From Sediminicoccus rosea (lineage in GTDB: Bacteria; Pseudomonadota; Alphaproteobacteria; Acetobacterales; Acetobacteraceae), in assembly GCF_033547095.1 (NCBI RefSeq), contig NZ_CP137852.1, positions 4,117,001 to 4,181,000 of the forward strand: DNA of 64,000 nt, written 5' to 3'. The notes beneath the pieces were generated by a model. The model was not told the DNA's origin. It ran no database searches and saw only the letters and a list, made by a program, of their open reading frames with translations. Shown here piece by piece: positions 26,269 through 34,317 of the stretch. A program made the position numbers and the translations under genes. Positions within the stretch are counted from its first letter, which is position 1. Each line of letters starts with the position of its first letter.

Positions 26269-26957
26269 CGGGTCACCCCGGCGGCGCGGAGCGTGAAATC
26301 GAAGGCGGGGCGGATGATCTCACGGACGAAGACATCCATGGGCTGGAAGGCCGGGATCAGCGCCGGCAGCAGGAAGAGCACGCCGATCACGAGGAACAGC
26401 CCCGCCGGCTCCAGCCGCGCATAGGCCATGGCCGCGCGCATCGGCAGCAGGCCGACCACGATGCGGCCGCCATCAAGCGGCGGGATGGGGAAGAGGTTGA
26501 ACAGGCCGAGCACCAGATTCGCGAGGATGGAAAGCGCCAGGAAGCGATAGACCAGCGCCATCGAGTCGGCCGAGAGACTTCCCTCCAGCCAGGAAGCCGG
26601 GTGGATCAGCAGCGCCGCGATCAGGGCCAGGGCGAAGTTCATGGCCGGCCCCGCGATCGCCACCCACATCATGCCCACGCGGGGATTGGCGAAGTTGCGG
26701 ATATCCACCGGCACGGGCTTGGCCCAGCCGAACATGACATCCACCCGCCCCGTCGCCAGCAATTGCGAGACCAGCAGGATGCCCGGCACCAGCAGCGTGC
26801 CCACCGGGTCCACATGACGGATCGGATTCAGCGAGATCCGGCCCATCCACTTGGCGGTGGGGTCGCCGAGCGCCAGGGCCGCATAGCCATGCGCCGCCTC
26901 GTGCAGGGTGATGGCGATGATGCTCGCCAGCACCGCCACCGCGAGGTCGGGCAGCAT
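26265..26957 (-). CDS. Site-2 protease family (M50) intramembrane metalloprotease-like protein
   Basis: The 230-residue membrane protein carries the zinc motif HEAAH (His19, Glu20, His23) in its first helix and the distal PIPPLDGGR motif (about residue 170) that supplies the third ligand. About five membrane segments are visible, and there is no PDZ or CBS domain, so it belongs to the compact S2P group related to YwhC/SpoIVFB-like enzymes. The natural substrate is unknown. The ATG at 26957 was chosen; a GTG nine bases upstream is possible. It lies between nagZ and scpA in the same unit. Confidence 0.9.
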   Translation of the reverse strand: MLPDLAVAVLASIIAITLHEAAHGYAALALGDPTAKWMGRISLNPIRHVDPVGTLLVPGILLVSQLLATGRVDVMFGWAKPVPVDIRNFANPRVGMMWVAIAGPAMNFALALIAALLIHPASWLEGSLSADSMALVYRFLALSILANLVLGLFNLFPIPPLDGGRIVVGLLPMRAAMAYARLEPAGLFLVIGVLFLLPALIPAFQPMDVFVREIIRPAFDFTLRAAGVTR

Positions 26958-26970
26958 GTCCAGCACGCGG

Positions 26971-27897
26971 CTAGGCCGCCCGGCTTTGCCCGCGCGAGGC
27001 GGCGAGGCGGGCCAGGGCCCGCTCGGTGAGCGGCGGGCAGGCCTCCAGCACGGCGGCGGTCTCGGCGAAGCGGCCCGAGCAATGCAGCACCGCATCGCAG
27101 CCCGCGCCGAGCGCGGCCAGGGTGAGCTCCGGCAACGTCCCGGCCAGCGCCTTCATGCCAAGGTCGTCCGACAGGAGGAAGCCCTCGAAGCCGATCTCTC
27201 CGCGGATCACCGCCGCGATCACGCCGGGCGAGAGGGTGGCGCAGCGCGCCTCGTCCAGGGCGGTGTACAGGATATGCGCCGTCATGCCCCAGAGATCGGG
27301 CGCGCCGAGCGCCCGGAAGGGAGCGAAATCGGCGGCGAGTTCGGCGCGGCTCGCGGTCACGACCGGCAGCGCCTCATGGCTGTCGAGCGTGGCGCGGCCA
27401 TGGCCGGGGATGTGCTTGATGACGGGCTGGGTGCCGCCCTGGCGCAGCCCCGCGATCCAGGCGCCCGCGAGGCGCGTCACCTCGGCGGGCTCGGCCGAGA
27501 AGGCGCGGTCGCCGATCACCTGGTGCATGCCGGGCAGGCGCAGGTCGAGCACCGGGGCACAGACCACGTCGAGGCCCACGGCGCGGCATTCGGCGCCGAT
27601 GGCCGCCGCCGTCGCCTGGGCTGCCTCGGCCGGCCCGTTCTCGAAGCTGGCGGCGGGGGGATGGGCGCGCCAATGGGGCGGCTTGAGGCGGGCGACGCGC
27701 CCGCCCTCCTGGTCCACCAGGATCGGCGCCTCGCGCCCCAGGCAGTCCCGGATTTCGGCGGTCAGCGCGCGCAGTTGCGCCGGATCGGCCACGTTGCGGG
27801 CGAAGAGGATGGCGCCGAGCGGGCGGTGCCGGCGGAGCAGCGTCGCCTCCTCCGCCGTGAGGCGGAGGCCGGCGACGCCGATGATGGCGGCCTTCAT
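26971..27897 (-). CDS. nagZ: Beta-N-acetylhexosaminidase (GH3)
   Basis: The 308-residue cytoplasmic GH3 enzyme removes N-acetylglucosamine from muropeptides during cell-wall recycling. The active-site motif KHIPGHG (161-167), the general acid/base loop LDSHEALP (171-178) and the nucleophile Asp in LLSDDLGM (241-248) are all present, as is VDQEGGRVARL. The single-domain form matches NagZ. One base separates it from the SPOR-protein stop. In organisms with AmpC regulation the product signals beta-lactam stress, but no ampG or ampR is seen here. Confidence 0.95.
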   Translation of the reverse strand: MKAAIIGVAGLRLTAEEATLLRRHRPLGAILFARNVADPAQLRALTAEIRDCLGREAPILVDQEGGRVARLKPPHWRAHPPAASFENGPAEAAQATAAAIGAECRAVGLDVVCAPVLDLRLPGMHQVIGDRAFSAEPAEVTRLAGAWIAGLRQGGTQPVIKHIPGHGRATLDSHEALPVVTASRAELAADFAPFRALGAPDLWGMTAHILYTALDEARCATLSPGVIAAVIRGEIGFEGFLLSDDLGMKALAGTLPELTLAALGAGCDAVLHCSGRFAETAAVLEACPPLTERALARLAASRGQSRAA

Positions 27898-27898
27898 C

Positions 27899-28627
27899 TC
27901 AGCCGCCCGCCGGGATGCAGGCGATCTCCCGGGCGCGGATCGGCTCGCAGAAGGCGCGGGCCGCGGCGGAATCGGCGAAGCCGCCGGTGCGGACGCGCCA
28001 GAGTGTTGGCTGCCCGTCGCGTTCCAGCCGGGTGATGATGGGCTGGCGGCCGGCGAGTTCCGGAATGCGGCGCTGCAGCCGCTCCCACTCGCTGCGGGCG
28101 GCTTCCTCGCTGCGGGTCGCGGCGAACTGGACCATGAAGCGGCCACCGCTGGCGGGCGCGGTGCGGGCCGTCTGCTGCGCGGGCGCGGGGGCCGCGGCCG
28201 GGCGCGCGGGCGGCTGGGCCGCGGCGGGTGCCGGCGCGGCCGGGGTGGCGCTGGCGGGCGCGGGCGCGGGCACCGGCTGGCTCTGGGCGCGCAGCGCCTC
28301 GGGACGCGGCGTCTCGGGCCCTGGGCCGAGGCGTGCCTCGGTCGGCCGGTCCTGGCGTCCGTTGCGCTCGAAGATGAGTTCCTGCTGGTGCGGCACCACG
28401 GCGCCGCCGGGCGTGTCGGGCCTGACCTTGAAGGGCCGGCCATCGGTCTCGATCAGGGGCACGCCGCGCGGCCCCATCATGGACATGCCCCAGATGATGC
28501 CACCCGCCAGCAGGACGGATCCCGCGAGGCCGGCGCCGATCATCCAGAATTTCGGCGGGATCCCCCATCCCGACGACTCCCTCTCCGGCGGGCGGACCCG
28601 CCAGGAGGGCTGCATCACATCGCTCAT
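27899..28627 (-). CDS. SPOR-domain cell-division/cell-wall protein
   Basis: The 242-residue bitopic protein has a short cytoplasmic N-terminus, one membrane helix (about residues 26-48), a long Pro/Ala-rich periplasmic linker (about 95-160) and a C-terminal SPOR domain (about 162-240; starts FMVQFAATRSEEAARSEW). SPOR domains bind glycan strands stripped of stem peptides at division septa. Its ATG overlaps the argS stop (ATGA), and nagZ follows, matching the conserved order in many Rhodospirillales. Confidence 0.9.
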   Translation of the reverse strand: MSDVMQPSWRVRPPERESSGWGIPPKFWMIGAGLAGSVLLAGGIIWGMSMMGPRGVPLIETDGRPFKVRPDTPGGAVVPHQQELIFERNGRQDRPTEARLGPGPETPRPEALRAQSQPVPAPAPASATPAAPAPAAAQPPARPAAAPAPAQQTARTAPASGGRFMVQFAATRSEEAARSEWERLQRRIPELAGRQPIITRLERDGQPTLWRVRTGGFADSAAARAFCEPIRAREIACIPAGG

Positions 28628-30408
28628 CTCATCTCCTCGACCGGCGTGACCCCCATCACGCGCAATCCGGACCTGACCACAGCCGCTGTCGCGGCCACCA
28701 AGGCGAGTCGCGCCTGCGTCGCCGCCGGCTGATCCGCCTGGATGAAGCGCAAGGTGGTGTCGTCCTTGCCCTTGTTCCAGAGTAGATGAAAGTCGCTCGC
28801 CAAGTCATTCAAAAAGAACGCCACGCGATGCGGTTCCCGTGCGGCCGCCGCGGCGTCCACCACGCGCGGCCAGGCGGCAAGGCGCCGAATCAGGCCGAGC
28901 TCGGCCGGATCGGTCAGGCTGTCGAGCGGGGCCAGGGCCAGGGCTTCCGGCGCAGGGTCCCCCGCGCCGCGCAGCACCGAGCGGCAGCGGGCATGGGCGT
29001 ATTGCACGTAGAACACGGGATTATCACGCGATTGCTGGACGACGAGGTCCAGGTCGAACTCCATCTGCGCGTCCGATTTGCGGGTCAGCATGGTGAAGCG
29101 CACGGCGTCGCGCCCCACCTCGTCGATCAGGTCCCGCAGGGTGATGTAGCTGCCCGCGCGCTTGGACATGCGGACCGGCTGGCCGTCCTTCACCACATGC
29201 ACGATCTGCGTCAGCACCACATCCAGGCTCACGCGCTTGCCGCTGAGTGCGGCCACCGCCGCCTGCATGCGCTTCACATAGCCGCCATGGTCGGCGCCCC
29301 AGACATGCACCAACGCGCCGAAGCCGCGCTCGATCTTGTGCAGGTGGTTGGCGATGTCATTGGCGAAATAGGTGCCCGTGCCGTCCGACTTGCGCAGCGG
29401 GCGGTCCGTGTCGTCGCCGAACTGCTCGGAGCGGAACAGCGTCTGCTCGCGCTCCTCCCAATCCTCGGGCGGCTTGCCCTTGGGCGGCGGGAGGGTGCCC
29501 TGGTAGATCAGGCCCTGGCTGTCCAGCAGCACCTCCGCCTTCTCCAGCAGCCCGTCGCGGACCAGCTCGGCCTCGCTGATGAAGATGTCATGCCGCACGC
29601 CGAGGGCGGCGAGGTCCTCGCGGATCTCGGCCATCATCGCGGCGACGGTGAAGTTCCGCACCAGGGCGAGCGTTCCGGCATCGGGCGGAACCAGCGCCGC
29701 GCCATGCTCGGCCGCCAGCGCCTGGCCGACGGGGATCAGGTACTCGCCGCCATATTGCAGGGTGGTGCCGTAGGCGGCCTCCACCGCCGCCTTGCGCGCC
29801 TCGGGCTCGGCGCCCTCGGCCCAGAGGCCATGCGCCGCGACGGGCAGCGCCTCCAGGTAGCGCCAATAGGCCGCCCAGGCCAAAGCCTGCACCTGCGCGC
29901 CGGCATCATTGATGTAGTATTCGCGCGTCACCTGATGCCCGGCCTTGGCCAGCAGCGCGGCCAGCGCATCGCCCACCACGGCGCCGCGGCAATGGCCTAC
30001 ATGCATCGGCCCCGTCGGATTGGCCGAGACATATTCCACATTCACCGTGCCGGGCTTCTCCGCGCCCTGCCCGAATTCCTCGCCCTCGCGCAGGATCACC
30101 GCCACCTGGCCGCGCAGGTAATCCTCGCGCAGGCGCAGGTTGACGAAGCCGGGGCCAGCCGGCGTGGCCTCCTCCACCTCGGGCAGCTCCCGCAGCGCCG
30201 CCGCCAGGTCGGCCGCCAGCTTGGGCGGCGCCAGCTTCGCGACCTTGCCCACCACCAGGGCGGCGTTGGTCGCCATGTCGCCATGGCTCGCCTCGCGCGG
30301 GGGCTCCATGGTGACGCGGGCGAAGGCCTCCGCCGGCAATTCGGGGAGAAGGGTGCTGAGGGCCGTGATCGTGCGGTCCCGCAAATGGGCGAAGATGTCG
30401 TGGCTCAT
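28624..30408 (-). CDS. argS: Arginyl-tRNA synthetase
   Basis: The 594-residue class I synthetase charges tRNA-Arg. The N-terminal Add-1 domain is residues 1-115. The HIGH-like motif is SANPTGPMHVGH (128-139), and the KMSKS-like motif reads RMSKRAG, after GADHGGYVKRM. The C-terminal anticodon-binding helices include NPVFYVQYAHARC. The ATG at 30408 opens MSHDIFAHLRDR; a start seven codons upstream is less likely. It is the first gene of the long minus-strand run, with the AT-rich patch near 30503-30522 as the probable promoter region. Confidence 0.98.
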   Translation of the reverse strand: MSHDIFAHLRDRTITALSTLLPELPAEAFARVTMEPPREASHGDMATNAALVVGKVAKLAPPKLAADLAAALRELPEVEEATPAGPGFVNLRLREDYLRGQVAVILREGEEFGQGAEKPGTVNVEYVSANPTGPMHVGHCRGAVVGDALAALLAKAGHQVTREYYINDAGAQVQALAWAAYWRYLEALPVAAHGLWAEGAEPEARKAAVEAAYGTTLQYGGEYLIPVGQALAAEHGAALVPPDAGTLALVRNFTVAAMMAEIREDLAALGVRHDIFISEAELVRDGLLEKAEVLLDSQGLIYQGTLPPPKGKPPEDWEEREQTLFRSEQFGDDTDRPLRKSDGTGTYFANDIANHLHKIERGFGALVHVWGADHGGYVKRMQAAVAALSGKRVSLDVVLTQIVHVVKDGQPVRMSKRAGSYITLRDLIDEVGRDAVRFTMLTRKSDAQMEFDLDLVVQQSRDNPVFYVQYAHARCRSVLRGAGDPAPEALALAPLDSLTDPAELGLIRRLAAWPRVVDAAAAAREPHRVAFFLNDLASDFHLLWNKGKDDTTLRFIQADQPAATQARLALVAATAAVVRSGLRVMGVTPVEEMR

Positions 30409-30490
30409 GATGCCCGCTTGTGCGGCCACGCCGCCGGTTCGCGCAAGTGGCCCGGCCCCGGCCGGCGTCAGGCGGGCGGAAGGCCCAGCC

Positions 30491-30521
30491 TTGTCAGGGC
30501 CGGAACGTTTTAATGTTTACA
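30491..30521 (+). promoter_or_regulatory. AT-rich patch, likely promoter region shared by argS and the RTX gene
   Basis: In a GC-rich 162-base divergent gap, the stretch AACGTTTTAATGTTTACAAG (30503-30522) stands out. On the plus strand TTGTCA at 30491 and GTTTAC at 30515 are 18 bases apart. On the minus strand TTGTAA lies at the far edge. The exact promoters cannot be fixed by eye. Confidence 0.3.
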
Positions 30522-30570
30522 AGCCGGCCGGCATCGGCTCCGCTCCGTCGCAACCGGAAGGATGCATGTG

Positions 30571-31935
30571 ATGGCGATCTACTTCGGCACGGTGGCCGCC
30601 GACAGCTTCATGGGCGGCAGTGCGCCGGATGCCATCGACGGCGCCCCCAGCGCCGACCCGTCGCTCGACACCGGCGCCGATACGCTGCGGGGCGGCCTGG
30701 GGAACGACACCATCTACGGGCGCGCCGGGGCGGACCTGCTGAGCGGCGGCGGCGGCTGGGACGAGCTGAGTGGCGGCGATGGCAATGACGTGCTGCTCGA
30801 CAACGCGAATGGCGGCTCCCTCTCGGGCGGGGCGGGGGACGACATCATCACGGCCGTGAACATCGGCACCCTGATCTATGACTACCTCTACATCCACGGC
30901 GACGACGGGGACGACCGCATCACCGTGACGGGCAGCGGGATCGGCGGCGGCGGGCCCGCCTATCTGTGGGGCGACAACGGCAACGACACGATCAGCGGGT
31001 CCGCGGCCGGCGATGGCGTCTATGGCGGCACCGGCAACGACCGGTTGGCCGGCAATGAGGGAAATGACAGCATCTTCGGCGATGTCGGGCACGACACGCT
31101 GGACGGGGGCGCGGGCGCTGACGAGCTCTCCGGCGGCGCCGGCAACGACATCTATGTCGTGGACAACGCGGGCGACAGCGTCGTCGAGGCCGCGGGCGAG
31201 GGAACCGACACCGTCATCACCACCCTCGCCGCCTACACGCTCGGCGCGAATGTGGAACGGCTCACCGCCACCGGGGGCGGCGACTTCAGCGGCACCGGCA
31301 ATGGGCTGGCCAATATCCTCCGTGGCGGCGGCGGGGATGACAGCCTCTTCGGCGGCGATGGCGATGACAGGCTGCATGGCGGGCTCGGCGCGGACAGCCT
31401 GGTCGGCGGTCGCGACGACGACACCTACTACGTGGACCACCTGGATGACGTGGTGGTCGAGGCCGCGGGCGAAGGCGCCGACACGGTGGTGACCACCCTC
31501 GCCGCCTACACGCTCGGCGCGCATGTGGAGCGGCTCACCTTCGCCGGGAGCGGCGACTTCACCGGCACGGGCAATGGGCTGGCCAACTTCCTCACGGGCG
31601 GTGACGGGGATGACAGCCTCTTTGGCGGGGGTGGCAATGACAATCTGCGCGGCGGTGCCGGGGCGGATGAGCTGACCGGCGGCCAGGGCCATGACATCTT
31701 CCGCTTCAATCGAAGCCAGGCGCAGGGCGATCTCGTGGTGGATTTCGCGGGCAACGGCGCCGCGCAGGGGGACCGGCTGTTGTTCTCGGGCTATGGAACC
31801 GTGGCCGAGGGGGCGAGCTTCACGGCGCTGTCCGCGACCACCTGGCGGGTGACCTCGGCCGATGGGTTGACGCAGGAGGTCATCACCTTCGCCAACGCGG
31901 CCAATATCCACGCTTCCGACTGGAGTTTTGTCTGA
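30571..31935 (+). CDS. RTX-type calcium-binding repeat protein
   Basis: The 454-residue protein is built of Gly/Asp-rich nonapeptides of the GGxGxDxLx type (for example GGLGNDTIYGRAGADLLSGG, residues 45-64). These coil into Ca2+-filled beta rolls after secretion. There is no N-terminal signal peptide. The C-terminal 60 residues (DIFRFN onward, then VVDFAGN and a final hydrophobic stretch ending DWSFV) look like a type I secretion signal. No catalytic domain is visible. A 91-codon module is present twice (31132-31404 and 31405-31677). The ATG at 30571 is favoured, with GGAAGG about nine bases upstream. No type I secretion genes are in the window. Confidence 0.9.
   Translation: MAIYFGTVAADSFMGGSAPDAIDGAPSADPSLDTGADTLRGGLGNDTIYGRAGADLLSGGGGWDELSGGDGNDVLLDNANGGSLSGGAGDDIITAVNIGTLIYDYLYIHGDDGDDRITVTGSGIGGGGPAYLWGDNGNDTISGSAAGDGVYGGTGNDRLAGNEGNDSIFGDVGHDTLDGGAGADELSGGAGNDIYVVDNAGDSVVEAAGEGTDTVITTLAAYTLGANVERLTATGGGDFSGTGNGLANILRGGGGDDSLFGGDGDDRLHGGLGADSLVGGRDDDTYYVDHLDDVVVEAAGEGADTVVTTLAAYTLGAHVERLTFAGSGDFTGTGNGLANFLTGGDGDDSLFGGGGNDNLRGGAGADELTGGQGHDIFRFNRSQAQGDLVVDFAGNGAAQGDRLLFSGYGTVAEGASFTALSATTWRVTSADGLTQEVITFANAANIHASDWSFV
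31132..31677 (+). repeat. Tandem 273-bp (91-codon) duplication inside the RTX gene
   Basis: Copies at 31132-31404 and 31405-31677 encode the same order of blocks: beta-roll start, YVVD/YYVD, VVEAAGEGxDTV, TTLAAYTLGA, VERLT, GTGNGLAN, then GGDGDDSLFGG. A stretch of 30 bases around TAYTLGA codons is identical, while other parts have diverged, so the duplication is not recent. Confidence 0.85.
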
Positions 31936-31960
31936 GGCGCGGCGCCCGATGGGCGCCTCA
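31933..31960 (+). terminator. Hairpin at the end of the RTX gene
   Basis: TGAGGCGC (31933-31940, containing the stop codon) pairs with GCGCCTCA (31953-31960), and inner GGCGCC can extend the structure. No U-run follows, so it may be a terminator or only an RNA-stabilising end. Confidence 0.35.
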
Positions 31961-32011
31961 GCGCGCCGCCGGGACATCGTGCCCAGGCATGGCCCGCGCC
32001 CGGAGCCAGGC

Positions 32012-32365
32012 TCATCGCTCCGCGGGCTTGGAGGGATAGGCCCACCAGGCGGCGAAATACCGCGCCGCCGCGGCGCCCCAGCCCGTCTCGGCCGGCGCGG
32101 CCTCGGGCTGCGGCGAAGCGGCCGCGGCCATGGCGGGCGATGGAGCGCGCGCGGGCAGGCCCGGCTCGGGCGGCGCGGCGGCGATCAACCCCTCGGCCTC
32201 GCGCCAGTACCGCTCCGCCTGGCCTTCGGGGCAGCCGGCTTCCTGCCAGAGTTGATAGGCGAGGCGCTCCGTCCTCACCCGGTTCAGGCTGTCATCATGC
32301 AACGTCAATGCGGGTCCGATCCTGGAATGCGCCGGGAAAGCCAGGGCGCGACGCGAGCATAGCAC
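32012..32365 (-). CDS. DUF2934 family small protein
   Basis: About 117 residues. The middle matches DUF2934, a short helical module common in alphaproteobacteria: RTERLAYQLWQEAGCPEG followed by AERYWREAE (about residues 31-58). An Ala/Pro-rich linker and an aromatic tail AARYFAAWWAYP follow. The function of the family is unknown. The start is uncertain: GTG 32365 opens the frame, but the conserved module begins later, and TTG codons near residues 21-23 are possible. It is separated from the upstream nitronate monooxygenase-like gene by a strong hairpin. Confidence 0.7.
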   Translation of the reverse strand: MLCSRRALAFPAHSRIGPALTLHDDSLNRVRTERLAYQLWQEAGCPEGQAERYWREAEGLIAAAPPEPGLPARAPSPAMAAAASPQPEAAPAETGWGAAAARYFAAWWAYPSKPAER

Positions 32366-32367
32366 GC

Positions 32368-32401
32368 GCCCCCGGCTTGCGGCGAAACCAGCGCCGGGGG
32401 C
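32368..32401 (-). terminator. Strong hairpin after the nitronate monooxygenase-like gene
   Basis: GCCCCCGGC (32368-32376) and GCCGGGGGC (32393-32401) form a perfect 9-bp stem with a 16-base loop immediately downstream of the minus-strand stop. There is no U-run on the minus strand, so it would be a weak or Rho-assisted terminator. Confidence 0.4.
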
Positions 32402-33373
32402 TCAGCCGCCGCCGAAGACCCCGCGCAACCGGCCCATGCCGGCCTGGGCGTCGGCCACCATGCGGCGCACCACCTCGCCGGCCGGGAGGAGTTCCTCGAT
32501 CAGCCCCACGCATTGCCCGGCCCAGGCGAAGCCCTCCTCCATCCGGCCTTCATCGGTGGCGATGGCGTTCACCGTGCCCGCGATCATCGGGATGAGTTCC
32601 TCGGGCGTGGCGCCGGCATTTTCGCGGGCGAGGAGGTTCTGCGCATAGGCGCTGACCAGCGCGCGGCCCGGCTGCCCCAGGCTGCGCTTGATGATCATGG
32701 TGCCCGAGGGCTCGGCGGCGAGGATCGCGTTCTTGTAATTGGCATGGGCCTGCGCCTCCTGCGTCGCGACGAAGCGCGTGCCCATCTCGACCCCCTCAGC
32801 GCCCAGCGAGAGCGCGGCGAGCAGCCCCTGCCCCGTCGCGATCCCGCCCGAGGCGAGGACGGGGATGGAGACGGCGCGCACCACGCGCGGCACCATGATG
32901 AAGGTGGTCTCGTCCGAGCGGCCGAGATGCCCGCCGCCCTCGTAGCCCACGGTCGCCACCATGTCCGCGCCCGCGGCCTCGGCCTTCTTCGCAAGCTCGG
33001 GCCCGGCGATGAGGACGAGGGTTTTGGCCGCGCCGTTGATGCGCTTGATCCAGGGCGCGGGATTGCCGGCGGTGAGCGCGATGACGGGCACGCGCTCCTC
33101 CAGCGCGACTTCCAGCATGGCGGTGATGTCCATGCGTCCCAGCGGGAAGTTCACGCCGAAGGGCTTTTGCGTGAGCGCGCGGCAGCGGTTGATTTCCTCC
33201 CGCAGCGCATCGGCCCCCGCATTGCGCGAGAGATCGAGGCCCGAGGTCGCGATCTGGCCGAGGCCGCCCGCTTCCGAGACGGCGGCGCAAAGCTCCGCCT
33301 TGGCGACGCGCGCGAGACCGCCCTGCACGATGGGATAGGCGATGCCGAGCATCTCGGTGACGCGGGTCTTCAT
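32402..33373 (-). CDS. Nitronate monooxygenase-like FMN protein (NPD/2-nitropropane dioxygenase family)
   Basis: The 323-residue TIM-barrel flavoprotein has the FMN-binding landmarks IVQGGLARVA (15-24), GYEGGGHLGR (143-152), ASGGIATGQG (174-183) and EMGTRFVATQEA (196-207). His149 is in the position of the catalytic base. Members oxidise alkyl nitronates or 3-nitropropionate, and others are FMN-dependent enoyl reductase-like. It is the third gene of an operon with acyl-CoA dehydrogenase and a Bug binding protein (ATGA overlap at 33370-33373), which suggests catabolism of an imported acid, possibly a nitro-compound. Confidence 0.9.
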   Translation of the reverse strand: MKTRVTEMLGIAYPIVQGGLARVAKAELCAAVSEAGGLGQIATSGLDLSRNAGADALREEINRCRALTQKPFGVNFPLGRMDITAMLEVALEERVPVIALTAGNPAPWIKRINGAAKTLVLIAGPELAKKAEAAGADMVATVGYEGGGHLGRSDETTFIMVPRVVRAVSIPVLASGGIATGQGLLAALSLGAEGVEMGTRFVATQEAQAHANYKNAILAAEPSGTMIIKRSLGQPGRALVSAYAQNLLARENAGATPEELIPMIAGTVNAIATDEGRMEEGFAWAGQCVGLIEELLPAGEVVRRMVADAQAGMGRLRGVFGGG

Positions 33374-34317
33374 TCGGCGGTGGCTCCGGAGAGGCGGACG
33401 GCTTCCGCCCATTTGCTGATCTCGGCCTGCAGGAAGGCGGGAAAGCGGTCGGGCCCGATGCCGCCGGGCTCGATCCCCATGCCGCGCAGCCGCGTGGCCT
33501 GCGCCTCGGTCGCCGCGAGGACGACCTGCGCGACGCGCTGCACGAGCGGCATGGGCGTGCCGGCCGGTGCCATCAGCGCCTGCCAGGCCACCGCCTCGAA
33601 GCCCGGCCAGGTCTCCGCCACGGTCGGCACATCGGGCCAGTCGGGCAGGCGGTTGGCCGTGGACATGGCGATCGCGCGGATGCCGCCGGCGCGGATCTGG
33701 CCCGCACTCGGCGGCAGGTTCTCGAAGGTCGCCTGGATGCGGCCGGAGAGGAGTTCGGTGATGGCGGGCGCCGAGCCGCGGAAGGGCACGTGCACCGCCT
33801 GAAAGCCCGCGCGGTGGCGCACGAGTTCCATGGCGAGGTGCGGCAGCGTTCCGATGCCCGCGCTGCCATAGGTGACGCCCTGCGGCTGCGCCCGCGCCCA
33901 GGCGATGAATTCCGGGAAGGTCCGGGCCGGCACGGAAGGGTGGACGGCGAGCACATTGGGCACGAGGCCGATGACGCAGACGGGCACGAAGTCCCGCACC
34001 ACGTCGAAGGGTAGGCGGCGGTAGAGCGTCACGTTGGCCGCGTGCGCGGCGGCGATGGTGAGCCAGGTGCTGCCGTCATTCGGTGCGCGCGCCACGAATT
34101 CCGCGCCCAGGTTGCCGCCCGCGCCGGGCCGGTTCTCGACGACGACATTCACGCCCATCGCCTCGGTCAGCGCCTGCGCTGCGAAGCGCGACAGCGTGTC
34201 GGAGGCGCCGCCGGGCGTATAGGGGCTGACGATGCGCATCTGCCCAGCCGGAGGGGCCTGTTGGGCCTGGGCCAGCGCCGGCAGCGCCAGGCCCGCGAAC
34301 AGCGTGCGGCGCTTCAT
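33370..34317 (-). CDS. Bug-family (TTT) solute-binding protein
   Basis: This 315-residue periplasmic protein starts MKRRTLFAGLALPALAQAQ, an Arg-Arg signal peptide. Landmarks are MRIVSPYTPGGASDTLSR, VVVENRPGAGGNLGAEFVAR and a typical C-terminal ligand-closing lobe. It is linked by four-base ATGA overlaps to both neighbours: acyl-CoA dehydrogenase upstream and the nitronate monooxygenase-like gene downstream. The three proteins are therefore made together. An acid activated to a CoA ester is the likely ligand class. Confidence 0.93.
   Translation of the reverse strand: MKRRTLFAGLALPALAQAQQAPPAGQMRIVSPYTPGGASDTLSRFAAQALTEAMGVNVVVENRPGAGGNLGAEFVARAPNDGSTWLTIAAAHAANVTLYRRLPFDVVRDFVPVCVIGLVPNVLAVHPSVPARTFPEFIAWARAQPQGVTYGSAGIGTLPHLAMELVRHRAGFQAVHVPFRGSAPAITELLSGRIQATFENLPPSAGQIRAGGIRAIAMSTANRLPDWPDVPTVAETWPGFEAVAWQALMAPAGTPMPLVQRVAQVVLAATEAQATRLRGMGIEPGGIGPDRFPAFLQAEISKWAEAVRLSGATAE

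Noticed and set aside
31132-31677. CRISPR-like or satellite repeat
   Set aside because: The two 273-bp units are in frame, partly diverged and encode RTX beta-roll modules.
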